From Candidatus Poribacteria bacterium (GTDB taxonomy: Bacteria > Poribacteria > WGA-4E > WGA-3G): a stretch of 44,786 nt of DNA. Shown here in pieces: positions 1 through 7,882 of this stretch (positions are counted from its first letter, which is position 1; each line of letters starts with the position of its first letter). The translations under genes were made by a program, and so were the position numbers. Under the pieces are notes generated by a model, which saw nothing but the letters and a program-made list of their open reading frames with translations, was not told the origin of the DNA and did no database searches. Where the stretch lies: the NCBI GenBank assembly GCA_026710795.1, contig JAPOQK010000011.1:1-44786 (forward strand), written 5' to 3'.

Positions 1-150
1 GGTCACTACTTCCCATTTGTGGTGGTGTGCAGATACGAAAAATATCTGCACTGAAGTAGTCCTACAAGGATACCATGTTTCACGCTAAAAGTCAGGTTAT
101 ATTGTGGTGTCTACATCCCCGTGCTAAAGCAACGGGGTTTTGACACCAAA
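1..150 (+). mobile_element. Probable right end of an IS200/IS605-type element (possible omega-RNA 3' part)
   Basis: Two nested hairpins are visible. The first has an outer stem of 8 bp (6-13 with 53-60) enclosing a perfect 9-bp stem (27-35 with 43-51) and a CGAAAAA loop. The second has GGTGTC (106-111) pairing with GACACC (142-147) around an inner CCCCGT/ACGGGG stem with GCTAAAGC at the tip. A CCCCGTGCTAAAGC-type hairpin followed by GGGGTTTT is typical of the subterminal right-end hairpin of IS200/IS605 elements, where the 3' part of a TnpB guide RNA lies. No transposase reading frame is visible because the element would extend left of the window. Identity is inference; the hairpins are seen directly. 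Confidence 0.5.
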
Positions 151-177
151 GATTGATAAAGGATACATATTTATTCA

Positions 178-990
178 CTATTCTTCTTCTTTCGCTGATG
201 CATTTTTTGATTGGCTTGCCAATCTCGCGGCTTGTCGGGCAAGTCTCTTGGCACCGTCAATCTGTTTCATCATTTTAGCATTTGACCAAGAAATCGACAT
301 GAGATACCGAATCTCTTCCGGTTTATTCAATGTCTCAACACCGAGTGCTAACTGCAAACCGCTGTCAACGGTATACCGCGCACCAGTATTCACACCTTCA
401 CCATCAAATTCCACACTGAATCCAATATCACCTCTTACAAAAGCAGGATGAAACTCCGTACTCACACCTACGAACAGACCAATTGGACTGTCCTCAAACG
501 CAAAACGATTATTGCCGACACCAATATGTCCTGATACCAGATGGATTCGTGGAAGATTAAATGTTTTACTCACCACGAAATATGCTGATCGTGGCTGGTA
601 GGTACTCCACTCTTGTATCACATTGTCTCCGAGATTGTCAATACCTATGGCGACATTCGGTAATTTTCCTGATTCATTCAACAGTTGTGCTTTTATATGC
701 CCCAAAAAGGAGCGAGAGGCATCATTGTCCTGCGGCAATATATGCGATCCACCCAATTCAATTCTATCAAACATTCCAAAGTTGACACGGAAAGTAACAG
801 GATCCCGTTTAAAATGTGTCGTATTTTGGAAAGGGGCATATACACCTACTCCGAATATACCGTGTTTCAGCACTTCTCCAGTCGGCATATCCACTAATCC
901 ACTATCCGTAAAAATCTCACTCCCAACAGGAACAGATAGCATGAATAGGACAGTAAGGAGTAAACCGAACAAGCTAAAATGTCGAACCAT
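178..990 (-). CDS. Exported beta-barrel-like (YjbH-like) protein
   Basis: A 270-residue protein with a clear N-terminal signal peptide (residues 1-24, hydrophobic core FGLLLTVLFMLSVPVG). The mature part is rich in alternating hydrophobic strands and glycine, with phrases such as GVYAPFQNTTHFKRDP and FDRIELGGSHI. These resemble the exopolysaccharide-associated outer-membrane YjbH-like proteins seen in many Gram-negative genomes. The tail (about 235-270) is a charged, alanine-rich helix ending in EEE. The ATG at 990 has a GGAG ribosome site 8 bases upstream and lies 5 bases after the rpiA stop, so it is the last gene of the rhaI operon. An outer-membrane role is inferred from composition only; an unrelated exported protein is possible. 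Confidence 0.6.
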   Translation of the reverse strand: MVRHFSLFGLLLTVLFMLSVPVGSEIFTDSGLVDMPTGEVLKHGIFGVGVYAPFQNTTHFKRDPVTFRVNFGMFDRIELGGSHILPQDNDASRSFLGHIKAQLLNESGKLPNVAIGIDNLGDNVIQEWSTYQPRSAYFVVSKTFNLPRIHLVSGHIGVGNNRFAFEDSPIGLFVGVSTEFHPAFVRGDIGFSVEFDGEGVNTGARYTVDSGLQLALGVETLNKPEEIRYLMSISWSNAKMMKQIDGAKRLARQAARLASQSKNASAKEEE

Positions 991-995
991 TGATG

Positions 996-1670
996 CTACT
1001 CCATGTATCTTATGCCATTAGTTGTACCGATAATAACTTTATCTGCACGATTAACAAAAATCCCGTTCTCAACAACCCCAGGAATATTATTCAGCTGCAA
1101 CTCAATTTTTTCAGGATCATCTATTCCATCAAAGTGACAGTCTAAAATATAATTACCATTATCCGTAATCAACGGATAATGAATTCCACCGCGTAGTTCC
1201 GATTGTCCACACACTTTATCCACTACACGTTTTGTTGCCTCCCATCCGAACTTCACAATTTCCACAGGTAACGCGAACGAAGTACCAAGCACTTGCGACA
1301 CCTTGTTTTCATCAACAACAATCACGATTCGTTTTGAGGCATTTGCGATAATCTTTTCTCTGACGAGTGCTGCACCGCCACCCTTGATCAAATTTAGATG
1401 GGCATCTACCTCATCAGCACCATCAATTGTTAGTTCTATTGTGGGATGTGTTGCAAGTATTGAAAGTGGAATGTCTTGTTCTTGTGCTATTTTCTCAGTA
1501 CCTGAAGATGTAGGGATTCCAATAATATTGAGACCATCACGTACCATCATTCCTATTTTCAATAACGCGTAGTAGACGGTAGAACCAGTGCCTAATCCGA
1601 CGACCATACCCTCTCGGATCTCCTCTGTAGCTTTTTCTGCTGCAATCTGTTTTAAGTGTTCTATATTCAT
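996..1670 (-). CDS. rpiA: Ribose-5-phosphate isomerase A
   Basis: Interconverts ribose 5-phosphate and ribulose 5-phosphate in the non-oxidative pentose phosphate pathway (cytosolic). The 224-residue length is normal for RpiA. Visible signatures are the phosphate-binding loop GLGTGSTVYYAL near residues 26-37, DGADEVD with the catalytic acid near residue 85, and KGGGAALVREK near 97-107. The ATG overlaps the stop of the upstream oxidoreductase as ATGA (1667-1670), which implies translational coupling. A separate ribosome site is weak. Position between a Gfo/Idh/MocA protein and an exported protein, downstream of rhamnose isomerase, suggests that sugar breakdown feeds the pentose phosphate pool. 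Confidence 0.95.
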   Translation of the reverse strand: MNIEHLKQIAAEKATEEIREGMVVGLGTGSTVYYALLKIGMMVRDGLNIIGIPTSSGTEKIAQEQDIPLSILATHPTIELTIDGADEVDAHLNLIKGGGAALVREKIIANASKRIVIVVDENKVSQVLGTSFALPVEIVKFGWEATKRVVDKVCGQSELRGGIHYPLITDNGNYILDCHFDGIDDPEKIELQLNNIPGVVENGIFVNRADKVIIGTTNGIRYME

Positions 1671-2641
1671 AATACTATCCGTCTGTTTTCGTTTATTGAT
1701 TGTGCTGAGGCAAGACTTATTCGGATTGAAGCGAGGGCTACTTCAGCATCCACATAAGATGGTTCGTTCTCTGCGGATTCTACAATTTCAGATAACCACA
1801 ATTCTTGTAATGTGATTTTCGATGTTTTTGGAATTGCCAAGTCAGTTACTTCCGTTGGTGTAGAACATTTCCAACCGTTTCCAGCATCGCTCAATGTGCC
1901 TTCTGTGAGAATATACCGCTCATGCTGTTCAGCATTGTTGATGGCAATGCCTCCTGCCCAACTCCACTGTCCAATACCGCCACGTTCAAAAGCGACGGTG
2001 ATACTGTTTACAAAACGGTCATATTGTCCGGATTCAGTTAATCCTTCGTAGCATGCAGTACCCTCTACCCATGCAGTTTCACCGAAAAAATCAACTATTG
2101 GGTATATATGGTAAATAAAGAAATGAGCAGGTGTTCCTGATACCGGTAAATTGAATAGAATTTCCGGACGTGCACCACGTCCCGGAGTCAAGCGCACAAA
2201 GGAGGTGAGTAGCAATTCACCCAGTTCAGTAATCTTATGCTTGAGGGCAGTGTGTGTATTGGATACTACCTCTGGATGGGAAACTCGTAGAACACGCTGA
2301 TGTTTCTTAGCAAGATGTAGGACTTTTTCACCTTCACTAACATCATTCGCAAGCGGATATTCTACAAAGACGTGCTTATCCGACTGCAACGCACCAATAG
2401 CAATTTCACCGTGACTGTCGTTATGTGTACAGATGACAATGCCGTCAATATCCTCACGTTCTACCAGATGTCTCCAATCGGGTATAAATGTAGCAGTCCA
2501 CTCAGCAGCGAGTTGGTTACCAGTCTTCTCGTTTCTGGATGCAATTGCAACCACTTCCACTGTTTCTATAGGTGAAAATCGCTCAAGATGACGACGTGCC
2601 ATACCTCCTGAACCTACAATACCGATTTGTATTTTACTCAT
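1667..2641 (-). CDS. Gfo/Idh/MocA family oxidoreductase
   Basis: NAD(P)-dependent sugar or cyclitol dehydrogenase-like protein of about 324 residues. The Rossmann fold starts immediately with [13 protein letters not shown], followed by [16 protein letters not shown] and the family motif [12 protein letters not shown], which corresponds to the usual EKP-type motif with its lysine replaced (Y-P-L instead of K-P). That loss of the catalytic lysine is notable and may mean altered chemistry. The start is taken as the ATG at 2641 because it forms an ATGA overlap with the rhaI stop; an in-frame ATG at 2647 would add only two residues. It is translationally coupled to rpiA downstream. The substrate cannot be read from sequence; a deoxy-sugar derivative is inferred from the operon. 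Confidence 0.85.
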   Translation of the reverse strand: MSKIQIGIVGSGGMARRHLERFSPIETVEVVAIASRNEKTGNQLAAEWTATFIPDWRHLVEREDIDGIVICTHNDSHGEIAIGALQSDKHVFVEYPLANDVSEGEKVLHLAKKHQRVLRVSHPEVVSNTHTALKHKITELGELLLTSFVRLTPGRGARPEILFNLPVSGTPAHFFIYHIYPIVDFFGETAWVEGTACYEGLTESGQYDRFVNSITVAFERGGIGQWSWAGGIAINNAEQHERYILTEGTLSDAGNGWKCSTPTEVTDLAIPKTSKITLQELWLSEIVESAENEPSYVDAEVALASIRISLASAQSINENRRIVL

Positions 2642-3855
2642 GCCCATCCTTGGCTTTCACCACCCACGCGTGCTTTACTAATCTTCTCGTAGTAGCCACT
2701 TTTTCTATATGCTGTCAGTGGGTGTGGGTCTCGCCCCATCTCCAAACGAACTTGCTCAAGGAGTGGATTCACATCTGTTTCATGCGCACGTTGTAGGATA
2801 CTTTCTGCTTCAACAAGGTCTTCAGCATCTTGTGCTTCAACCAACGCTTCTCGGTCTACTAAAAGTGCCTTTGCGTAGGCTTTTTGTAGGTTACACACAG
2901 ACTGTATGCTTGCTTCTACTTTCGGTTTCAAATTATGACTCTGGTCTATCATATAGGCGATATCGGTTTCCGTATCAGGATCAAGTTCTGCAGCTACAAG
3001 TTCTGTATAGATTAAGAAGAGTTCTTGTGGGTTAATAGATCCTACCGTCAGATCATCATCTGCGTATTTTCGGCAGTTGAAATGGAATCCACCAAGTTTG
3101 CCTTCATCAATTAGGTACGCAACGATAAACTCGATATTAGTGCCTTGTGGGTGATGTCCGAGATCAACGAGTACTTGTGCCTTCGGACCAAGTTTCGTTG
3201 CCATCAAGTATGCGGTCCCCCAATCTGCTAAATCGGTGTGATAAAATGCCGGTTCAAAGAACTTATATTCAATCAACATGCGAGTGTCATCAGGGAGGAC
3301 ATCATAAACCTCACCTAACGCTTCAGTCATCCACTGTTTACGTTGTCTGAAATTGGATTGACCGGGAAAGTTAGTACCATCAGCGAACCACAAGCTGAGT
3401 AAATCCGATCCTGTTTTTTCCATTATGTCAACACACTCTAACATGTGGTCGATCGCCATGCGACGTATTTCTGCCTGCGGATTACAGACACTACCAAGTT
3501 TATACACTTGGTCTTGAAAAACGTTAGGGTTAATCGCTCCGATACCTATACCGACATCTGCAGCATATTGCTTTAATGCTTCCCAATCATCAGTTTTATC
3601 CCACGGAATGTGGAGTGCGACAGTCGGTGCGACACCTGTGAATTGGTGCACTGTAGCTGCATCCTCTAAACGTTCAGCAGCATTTCTCGCTGCACCAGGT
3701 TGTTCAAACACGCCAAATCGTGTACCAGAATTACCATAACCCCACGAGGGCGTTTCAATATGTTGTTGCTTGAGGTGTCCCTTAACATCCTCAATCTGTA
3801 TTCCCTGTTTCTCTAATGTCTCAGCTAACAGGTTGTATGCTGGACTGCTACTCAT
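2638..3855 (-). CDS. rhaI: L-rhamnose isomerase, Pseudomonas stutzeri RhaI type
   Basis: Aldose-ketose isomerase, TIM barrel, 405 residues; expected to convert L-rhamnose to L-rhamnulose, with broad activity on rare aldoses known in this family. Metal-binding residues of the P. stutzeri enzyme are recognisable: E196 (LIEYKFFEP), D231 and H234 ([15 protein letters not shown]), H258 (GGFHFN), D266 and D268 (YADDDL) and D304 (MIDQSH). LHIPWDK near 81-87 and [11 protein letters not shown] near 159-169 are also typical. It is the first gene of a four-gene operon, with a promoter at 3892-3921. Family assignment is confident; the true in vivo sugar is not fixed by sequence. Confidence 0.9.
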   Translation of the reverse strand: MSSSPAYNLLAETLEKQGIQIEDVKGHLKQQHIETPSWGYGNSGTRFGVFEQPGAARNAAERLEDAATVHQFTGVAPTVALHIPWDKTDDWEALKQYAADVGIGIGAINPNVFQDQVYKLGSVCNPQAEIRRMAIDHMLECVDIMEKTGSDLLSLWFADGTNFPGQSNFRQRKQWMTEALGEVYDVLPDDTRMLIEYKFFEPAFYHTDLADWGTAYLMATKLGPKAQVLVDLGHHPQGTNIEFIVAYLIDEGKLGGFHFNCRKYADDDLTVGSINPQELFLIYTELVAAELDPDTETDIAYMIDQSHNLKPKVEASIQSVCNLQKAYAKALLVDREALVEAQDAEDLVEAESILQRAHETDVNPLLEQVRLEMGRDPHPLTAYRKSGYYEKISKARVGGESQGWA

Positions 3856-3891
3856 ACATGTTTCTCCAGTTTACATTCATAATTTAAAATT

Positions 3892-3921
3892 ATTATATCA
3901 CATTTTTTGAATTTAAGTAAA
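3892..3921 (-). promoter_or_regulatory. Predicted sigma-70-type promoter of the rhaI operon
   Basis: On the minus strand TTTACT (3916-3921) and TATAAT (3892-3897) are separated by 18 bases, with TG one base before the -10 (extended -10). The rhaI ATG lies about 37 bases downstream of the -10. A very similar TTTACT/TGATATACT arrangement precedes the WD40 gene at 44122. Confidence 0.6.
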
Positions 3922-3939
3922 GATTGTCATGAATCAAGT

Positions 3940-4140
3940 GGTATGTAAAGTTTGTGGCATGTGTTTCTGTCAAAATCACAGAAGGCGCGAAAAACACAGA
4001 AGGCACAAAATTACTCTATCCTGCCATGTGCTAATCCTTAGAAAACAACCTTGAAGAAACATAATACCTTTCTGTGCATTCCACGTTCTCTGTGCATTCC
4101 GCGATTCTGACAGAAACACATCCCATAAACTTTACACACC
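3940..4140. repeat. MITE-like element, family A, complete with inverted ends
   Basis: About 201 bases with terminal inverted repeats of roughly 38 bases (3940-3977 and 4103-4140, about 5 mismatches). The ends begin GGTATGTAAAGTTT and finish AAACTTTACACACC. Inside are two copies of CACAGAAGGCRC on the left that pair with TTCTGTGCATTCCRCG copies on the right, and a central ATTACTCTATC / CTAATCCTTAGAAA segment. The central segment and right arm recur at 17310-17450, and the right arm at 13884-13950. There is no reading frame inside. It occupies most of the 363-base gap between rhaI and the WD40 gene. Confidence 0.75.
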
Positions 4141-4149
4141 CATACAAAA

Positions 4150-4179
4150 TTGACAACCTTTTTATCTGTATGATAAAAT
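4150..4179 (+). promoter_or_regulatory. Predicted promoter of the WD40 gene at 4219
   Basis: TTGACA (4150-4155), an 18-base spacer and TAAAAT (4174-4179), about 40 bases before the ATG. It begins only 10 bases after the end of the MITE-like element. AGGAGAA before the ATG is a good ribosome site. Confidence 0.55.
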
Positions 4180-4218
4180 ATTAACATAACACTCTTCAAC
4201 ACACAGGAGAACCCACCC

Positions 4219-5289
4219 ATGCAATATAGATTGTCATTGACATTACTCACACTATGGATAGCACTCATAAGCACACCCATCATGCTCGCACAGACAATAC
4301 CGAAAGGACATCAAGTCGTTAAGGCAGAAAAACAACCCAGAGGAAGTTTTGGCTCTGACATCAAATATTCACCAGATGGTAGGATACTCGCTGCAGTCAG
4401 TTTTTTCGGTTTCGGTGAGGTAATGCTATATGATACAAAGAGTGAAGAGACTCTTGAGAACTTTGCAAATCCGAAATGGGTTACCACCATAGCGTTCCGT
4501 CCGGATAGCAAGATACTCGCAACAGGACATCATGATGGCACCGTACAGTTATGGGATACTGGTGATATTGACCAAGGTATAGGTTTGCGCGATCGATTAG
4601 GAGAAGCAGGCATTCTGTCGGGACATAAAGCAACGGTTAACAGCATTGCATACAGTCCTGATGGAAAATGGATGGCAAGTGGAAGTCAGGATAAAACTGT
4701 TCGTTTGTTGGATGCCAATACAGGTGAACACATACGCACACTTTCGGGACATCGGGGCGCAGTTTACAGTGTCGCGTTTCGTCCGGATAGCAAGATACTT
4801 GCAGCTGCAAGTTGGGGTAGTGTCTATCTGTGGGAAACGAATACGGGACGAAAACTCCGAGAACTTGACCAACGACCAATTGTCAAAGCCGATACACCCC
4901 ATATCTACACCGTGGCTTTTAGTCCGGATGGCAATACAATCGTAACTGGTGGTTTCTACGGTACTCTCTTTCTGTGGGATGTGGACACAGGACGAAGACT
5001 CCGCAGGTTTAACCAAACCCCGAAAGTCAGAATAGAAATGGCTTCGTTATACAGGGTTGCATTTAGTCCGGATGGTAACACAATTGCAGGCACCAATTTC
5101 GGACACATCTATCTTTGGGATGCAAATACAACACGAGAACCCAAAATACTTAGCCGACAGGGATTTAGTTCCAGTGTAACGTTTAGTCCTGATGGAAAAA
5201 GGGTGGCAAGTATCGGTCAAAGCGAAATTATTATGTGGGATACAATAACAGGACAACGCATCTATACAAAGATGTATATTGGATATTAA
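4219..5289 (+). CDS. Exported WD40-repeat beta-propeller protein
   Basis: A 356-residue protein with a Sec signal peptide (residues 1-24, ending MLAQ) followed by seven WD40-type repeats, enough for a single seven-bladed propeller. Each repeat has the bacterial form (A)FSPDGN.IA.......LWD..TG, with SPDG or RPDS at about 42-residue spacing. GH...V precedes the blades near residues 134-200 but is lost in the later ones. No catalytic domain is attached, so it is probably a periplasmic or surface binding scaffold. It stands alone between convergent or divergent neighbours and has its own promoter. A longer relative is at 42056-44122. Confidence 0.85.
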   Translation: MQYRLSLTLLTLWIALISTPIMLAQTIPKGHQVVKAEKQPRGSFGSDIKYSPDGRILAAVSFFGFGEVMLYDTKSEETLENFANPKWVTTIAFRPDSKILATGHHDGTVQLWDTGDIDQGIGLRDRLGEAGILSGHKATVNSIAYSPDGKWMASGSQDKTVRLLDANTGEHIRTLSGHRGAVYSVAFRPDSKILAAASWGSVYLWETNTGRKLRELDQRPIVKADTPHIYTVAFSPDGNTIVTGGFYGTLFLWDVDTGRRLRRFNQTPKVRIEMASLYRVAFSPDGNTIAGTNFGHIYLWDANTTREPKILSRQGFSSSVTFSPDGKRVASIGQSEIIMWDTITGQRIYTKMYIGY

Positions 5290-5393
5290 TGTGAACTCGC
5301 GATTGTCTGGATTATAATAAATGATGGATTACAAACACATTTTCTTTAACGACACTCTGTGTAACCTACAAATAACCAATTGAAATGGTAGTA

Positions 5394-5452
5394 CAAAAAA
5401 TTGGGCAAGTAGTGATAACGGATTTATACATCCAATCACTATACCTGCCCAA
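5394..5452 (-). terminator. Rho-independent terminator after the DUF1549/DUF1553 gene
   Basis: On the minus strand TTGGGCAGGTATAGTGAT (right arm) pairs with the left arm at 5401-5416 with small bulges, and the stem is followed by a run of T (AATTTTTTGT). The hairpin begins about 20 bases after the stop at 5474. In the plus direction there is no T-run, so it should act mainly on the minus-strand gene. Confidence 0.75.
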
Positions 5453-5473
5453 AATGGTCAATCTCTAAACAAC

Positions 5474-7732
5474 TTACCTATTGAAAAGGAAGGAACGAGA
5501 CGAGATAAGTGCCCAAAGCAAATCTTCTGTGTCTTCACGTCTCGTTTTTTCATCTTCCAGATATGTTGTAGCCGTTCCAAGTTCCACTTCTGTCGGAGGT
5601 CGACTCAACGTCATTAAATACAACTGTTCAACCAATGCTTCCGGTTGCATCTTTTCCCCTGTCTTCGGTTCAAGAAGTTGTTTGATTGTCCTACCACTTC
5701 TCAACTTCCCGTTGACATAAGGTGAGTTAATGATGTGAAGTGCCTGTGTGAGTGTTGGCTCAAGTAGGGGGTCTAAGTTTCCTAAAAATTCCCTATTGGA
5801 ACGTCCGAATAAGTTGAGAAAACGTGAACTGACTGGAAGCGGAACTTCAATTGCACGCCAACCTTCCGGGTACCTTCCATATTTCTCCGATGATCCCGTA
5901 ACATCATTTAAGACATCAAGCAACACCTGTGCCATCAAAGGACGGGGCATAAAGCGAGAGAAAAACCTATCATCTAACTCATTCGTTTCATTCGGTGCAG
6001 CTGAAAGTTGATAGGTCCGGGAGTTGAGTATTAACTTGATAATATGTTTCGTATCAAATCCACTTCGCACAAACTCTTCTGCCAATGCGTCTAAGAGTCC
6101 TTCAACGCTTGCTGGCGTTGTGGCGCGCATATCGTCAACAGGATCAACAATCCCTCTTCCAAAGTAGTAACTCCATAAACGGTTGACAGTCGCCTTTGCA
6201 AAATATGGGTTTGAATCGGAGGTCATCCAGTCCGCGAGATGCTGTATTGCTTCTTCTCTGTAAGCTTCTGGCAGTGTTGATCCACCGAGAAATGTAGGTT
6301 GTGCAACCTGACCACGATTCCCTTGGACAGACTGGTTAACAACTCTACCTGATGGATTGTTGTAGATTACCAGTTCTTGGTAAAGACCACCACCACGTGT
6401 CCCGACTTTACCGGTAAACGCAGCGAAGTTCCAATAATCATCTGTTGTCCATTCATCAAAAGGATGTTTATGGCATCGCGCACAACTGAGACGGATCCCG
6501 AGGAACACTTGCGCAGTCGTTTCAGCTCTACCTGAAGGTTGACGCTCAATCCGATAATAGTTAGTCGGACCGTACTGATATGTACTACCAGTAGCAGTCA
6601 ATATTTCATTGACAAACTGGTCATAAGGTTTGTTAGCCTTAACAGAATCTTGTATGAATTCATGGAAAAGTGTGGCACCTCTGTCACCGAATTCCCCATT
6701 TCCTAACCGTCGTGGGTGCACACGCAACATATCCGCCATCTTTAATGTCCGCAAATGAACCCAATCCAATTCTTCCATGAGTGCGTCTATTAAATTAGCA
6801 CGTTTCTCCGGATTTGAATCCGCAAGAAATTCCCTCACCTGATCAGCAGTAGGCAATCTTCCGACAGTATCCAGATAAACCCTCCGTATGAATTCAGTAT
6901 CTGAGGTAAGTTCGGATGGACGAACATTCAATTTTTTGAGTTTTGCTGCAACGAATTCATCAATAAAATTGTTTGCTAATGTTTCTGGATAGGGTTTTCC
7001 ATCCGTTTCTCTTGGGACAGTGATAAAAGAGGACGAAACAACTCCTAAGTATCTTGCTAAGATCGCTGTTCCACCCCAGCGGGTACTTGTTACCAGTCCA
7101 AATTCCGTGACGGTAGCCACAGGTTCATCTTTAGACTCGTAAACCGCTTGTTCTGTGACATCTTCAATGGATCCATCCGTAAAATGTGCAAGGACTTTTA
7201 GTTGTTTTGTTTCACCAACCGAAGTGAAGACGTTTTCCTTTGGTTCAATTTCAAGTTTGTCCAGACGCGGTTCATCAGGAGAGAATGGAGCACCTGCTGA
7301 GATCCATTCCAAAATGGTTTCCGCCTGATCTGAATTAACCTCAAATCTCATTCCACCCTCATGCGGAATCTGTCCTGTCGGTTTTAAGTAAAGTAGACTC
7401 TGTTCAGGTTCAAGCAGATTGATACGTCTTCCCCGGTTGTGATGCACAATCGGTTCATAATCACTTTCTGGGTTGAGCGTGAGCAATGATAAATTTAAGC
7501 CGCCTTGTCCACCGAATTTACCGTGGCATAGTCCTGCGGAACATCCGTTTTTGTCAAGGATAGGTGCGATATCTTTAAGAAAAAGCGGTGCACCTTTGTT
7601 TGTATCACTATCATTTTGTAATTCGTTGTCTGTATCTCCCCAACATGGCGTAGAAACCACCATGCATGTAAATGCTGCAATAGCACATACTACGAGGAGA
7701 GGAACGATACTGTTCCATCTTACGCTTTTCAT
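5474..7732 (-). CDS. DUF1549/DUF1553 (PSCyt2/PSD1) cytochrome-like exported protein
   Basis: A 752-residue secreted protein of the planctomycete-type family. Order: signal peptide (1-32); haem-like C64-x4-C69-H70 motif in NGCSAGLCHG; an Ig-like BIG2-type domain (about 180-240, ending TAILARYLG); DUF1549 with FIRRVYLDTVGRLPTADQV (about 285-305) and a second motif CARCHKHPF; and DUF1553 at the C terminus with RLWSYYFGRGIVDPVDD and PRPLMAQVLLD. Members usually pair with a DUF1501 protein, but none is adjacent here. Function in the family is not settled; electron transfer or sugar-polymer processing has been proposed. GGAGG-type ribosome site (GGAAGGAGATATGAG) before the ATG at 7732. Confidence 0.85.
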   Translation of the reverse strand: MKSVRWNSIVPLLVVCAIAAFTCMVVSTPCWGDTDNELQNDSDTNKGAPLFLKDIAPILDKNGCSAGLCHGKFGGQGGLNLSLLTLNPESDYEPIVHHNRGRRINLLEPEQSLLYLKPTGQIPHEGGMRFEVNSDQAETILEWISAGAPFSPDEPRLDKLEIEPKENVFTSVGETKQLKVLAHFTDGSIEDVTEQAVYESKDEPVATVTEFGLVTSTRWGGTAILARYLGVVSSSFITVPRETDGKPYPETLANNFIDEFVAAKLKKLNVRPSELTSDTEFIRRVYLDTVGRLPTADQVREFLADSNPEKRANLIDALMEELDWVHLRTLKMADMLRVHPRRLGNGEFGDRGATLFHEFIQDSVKANKPYDQFVNEILTATGSTYQYGPTNYYRIERQPSGRAETTAQVFLGIRLSCARCHKHPFDEWTTDDYWNFAAFTGKVGTRGGGLYQELVIYNNPSGRVVNQSVQGNRGQVAQPTFLGGSTLPEAYREEAIQHLADWMTSDSNPYFAKATVNRLWSYYFGRGIVDPVDDMRATTPASVEGLLDALAEEFVRSGFDTKHIIKLILNSRTYQLSAAPNETNELDDRFFSRFMPRPLMAQVLLDVLNDVTGSSEKYGRYPEGWRAIEVPLPVSSRFLNLFGRSNREFLGNLDPLLEPTLTQALHIINSPYVNGKLRSGRTIKQLLEPKTGEKMQPEALVEQLYLMTLSRPPTEVELGTATTYLEDEKTRREDTEDLLWALISSRSFLFNR

Positions 7733-7882
7733 CTCATATCTCCTTCCTTGTACAAGGAATTATTGGTGATGTCAGGTCGACTAACTTTAACGAAGTTATA
7801 CAATCTTCTGGTGTGTATGTCCATATACGATACTGCAGTCACGGTTAATGTTATAAGCGTCTTAGGTTTACAATTCTTTCTG

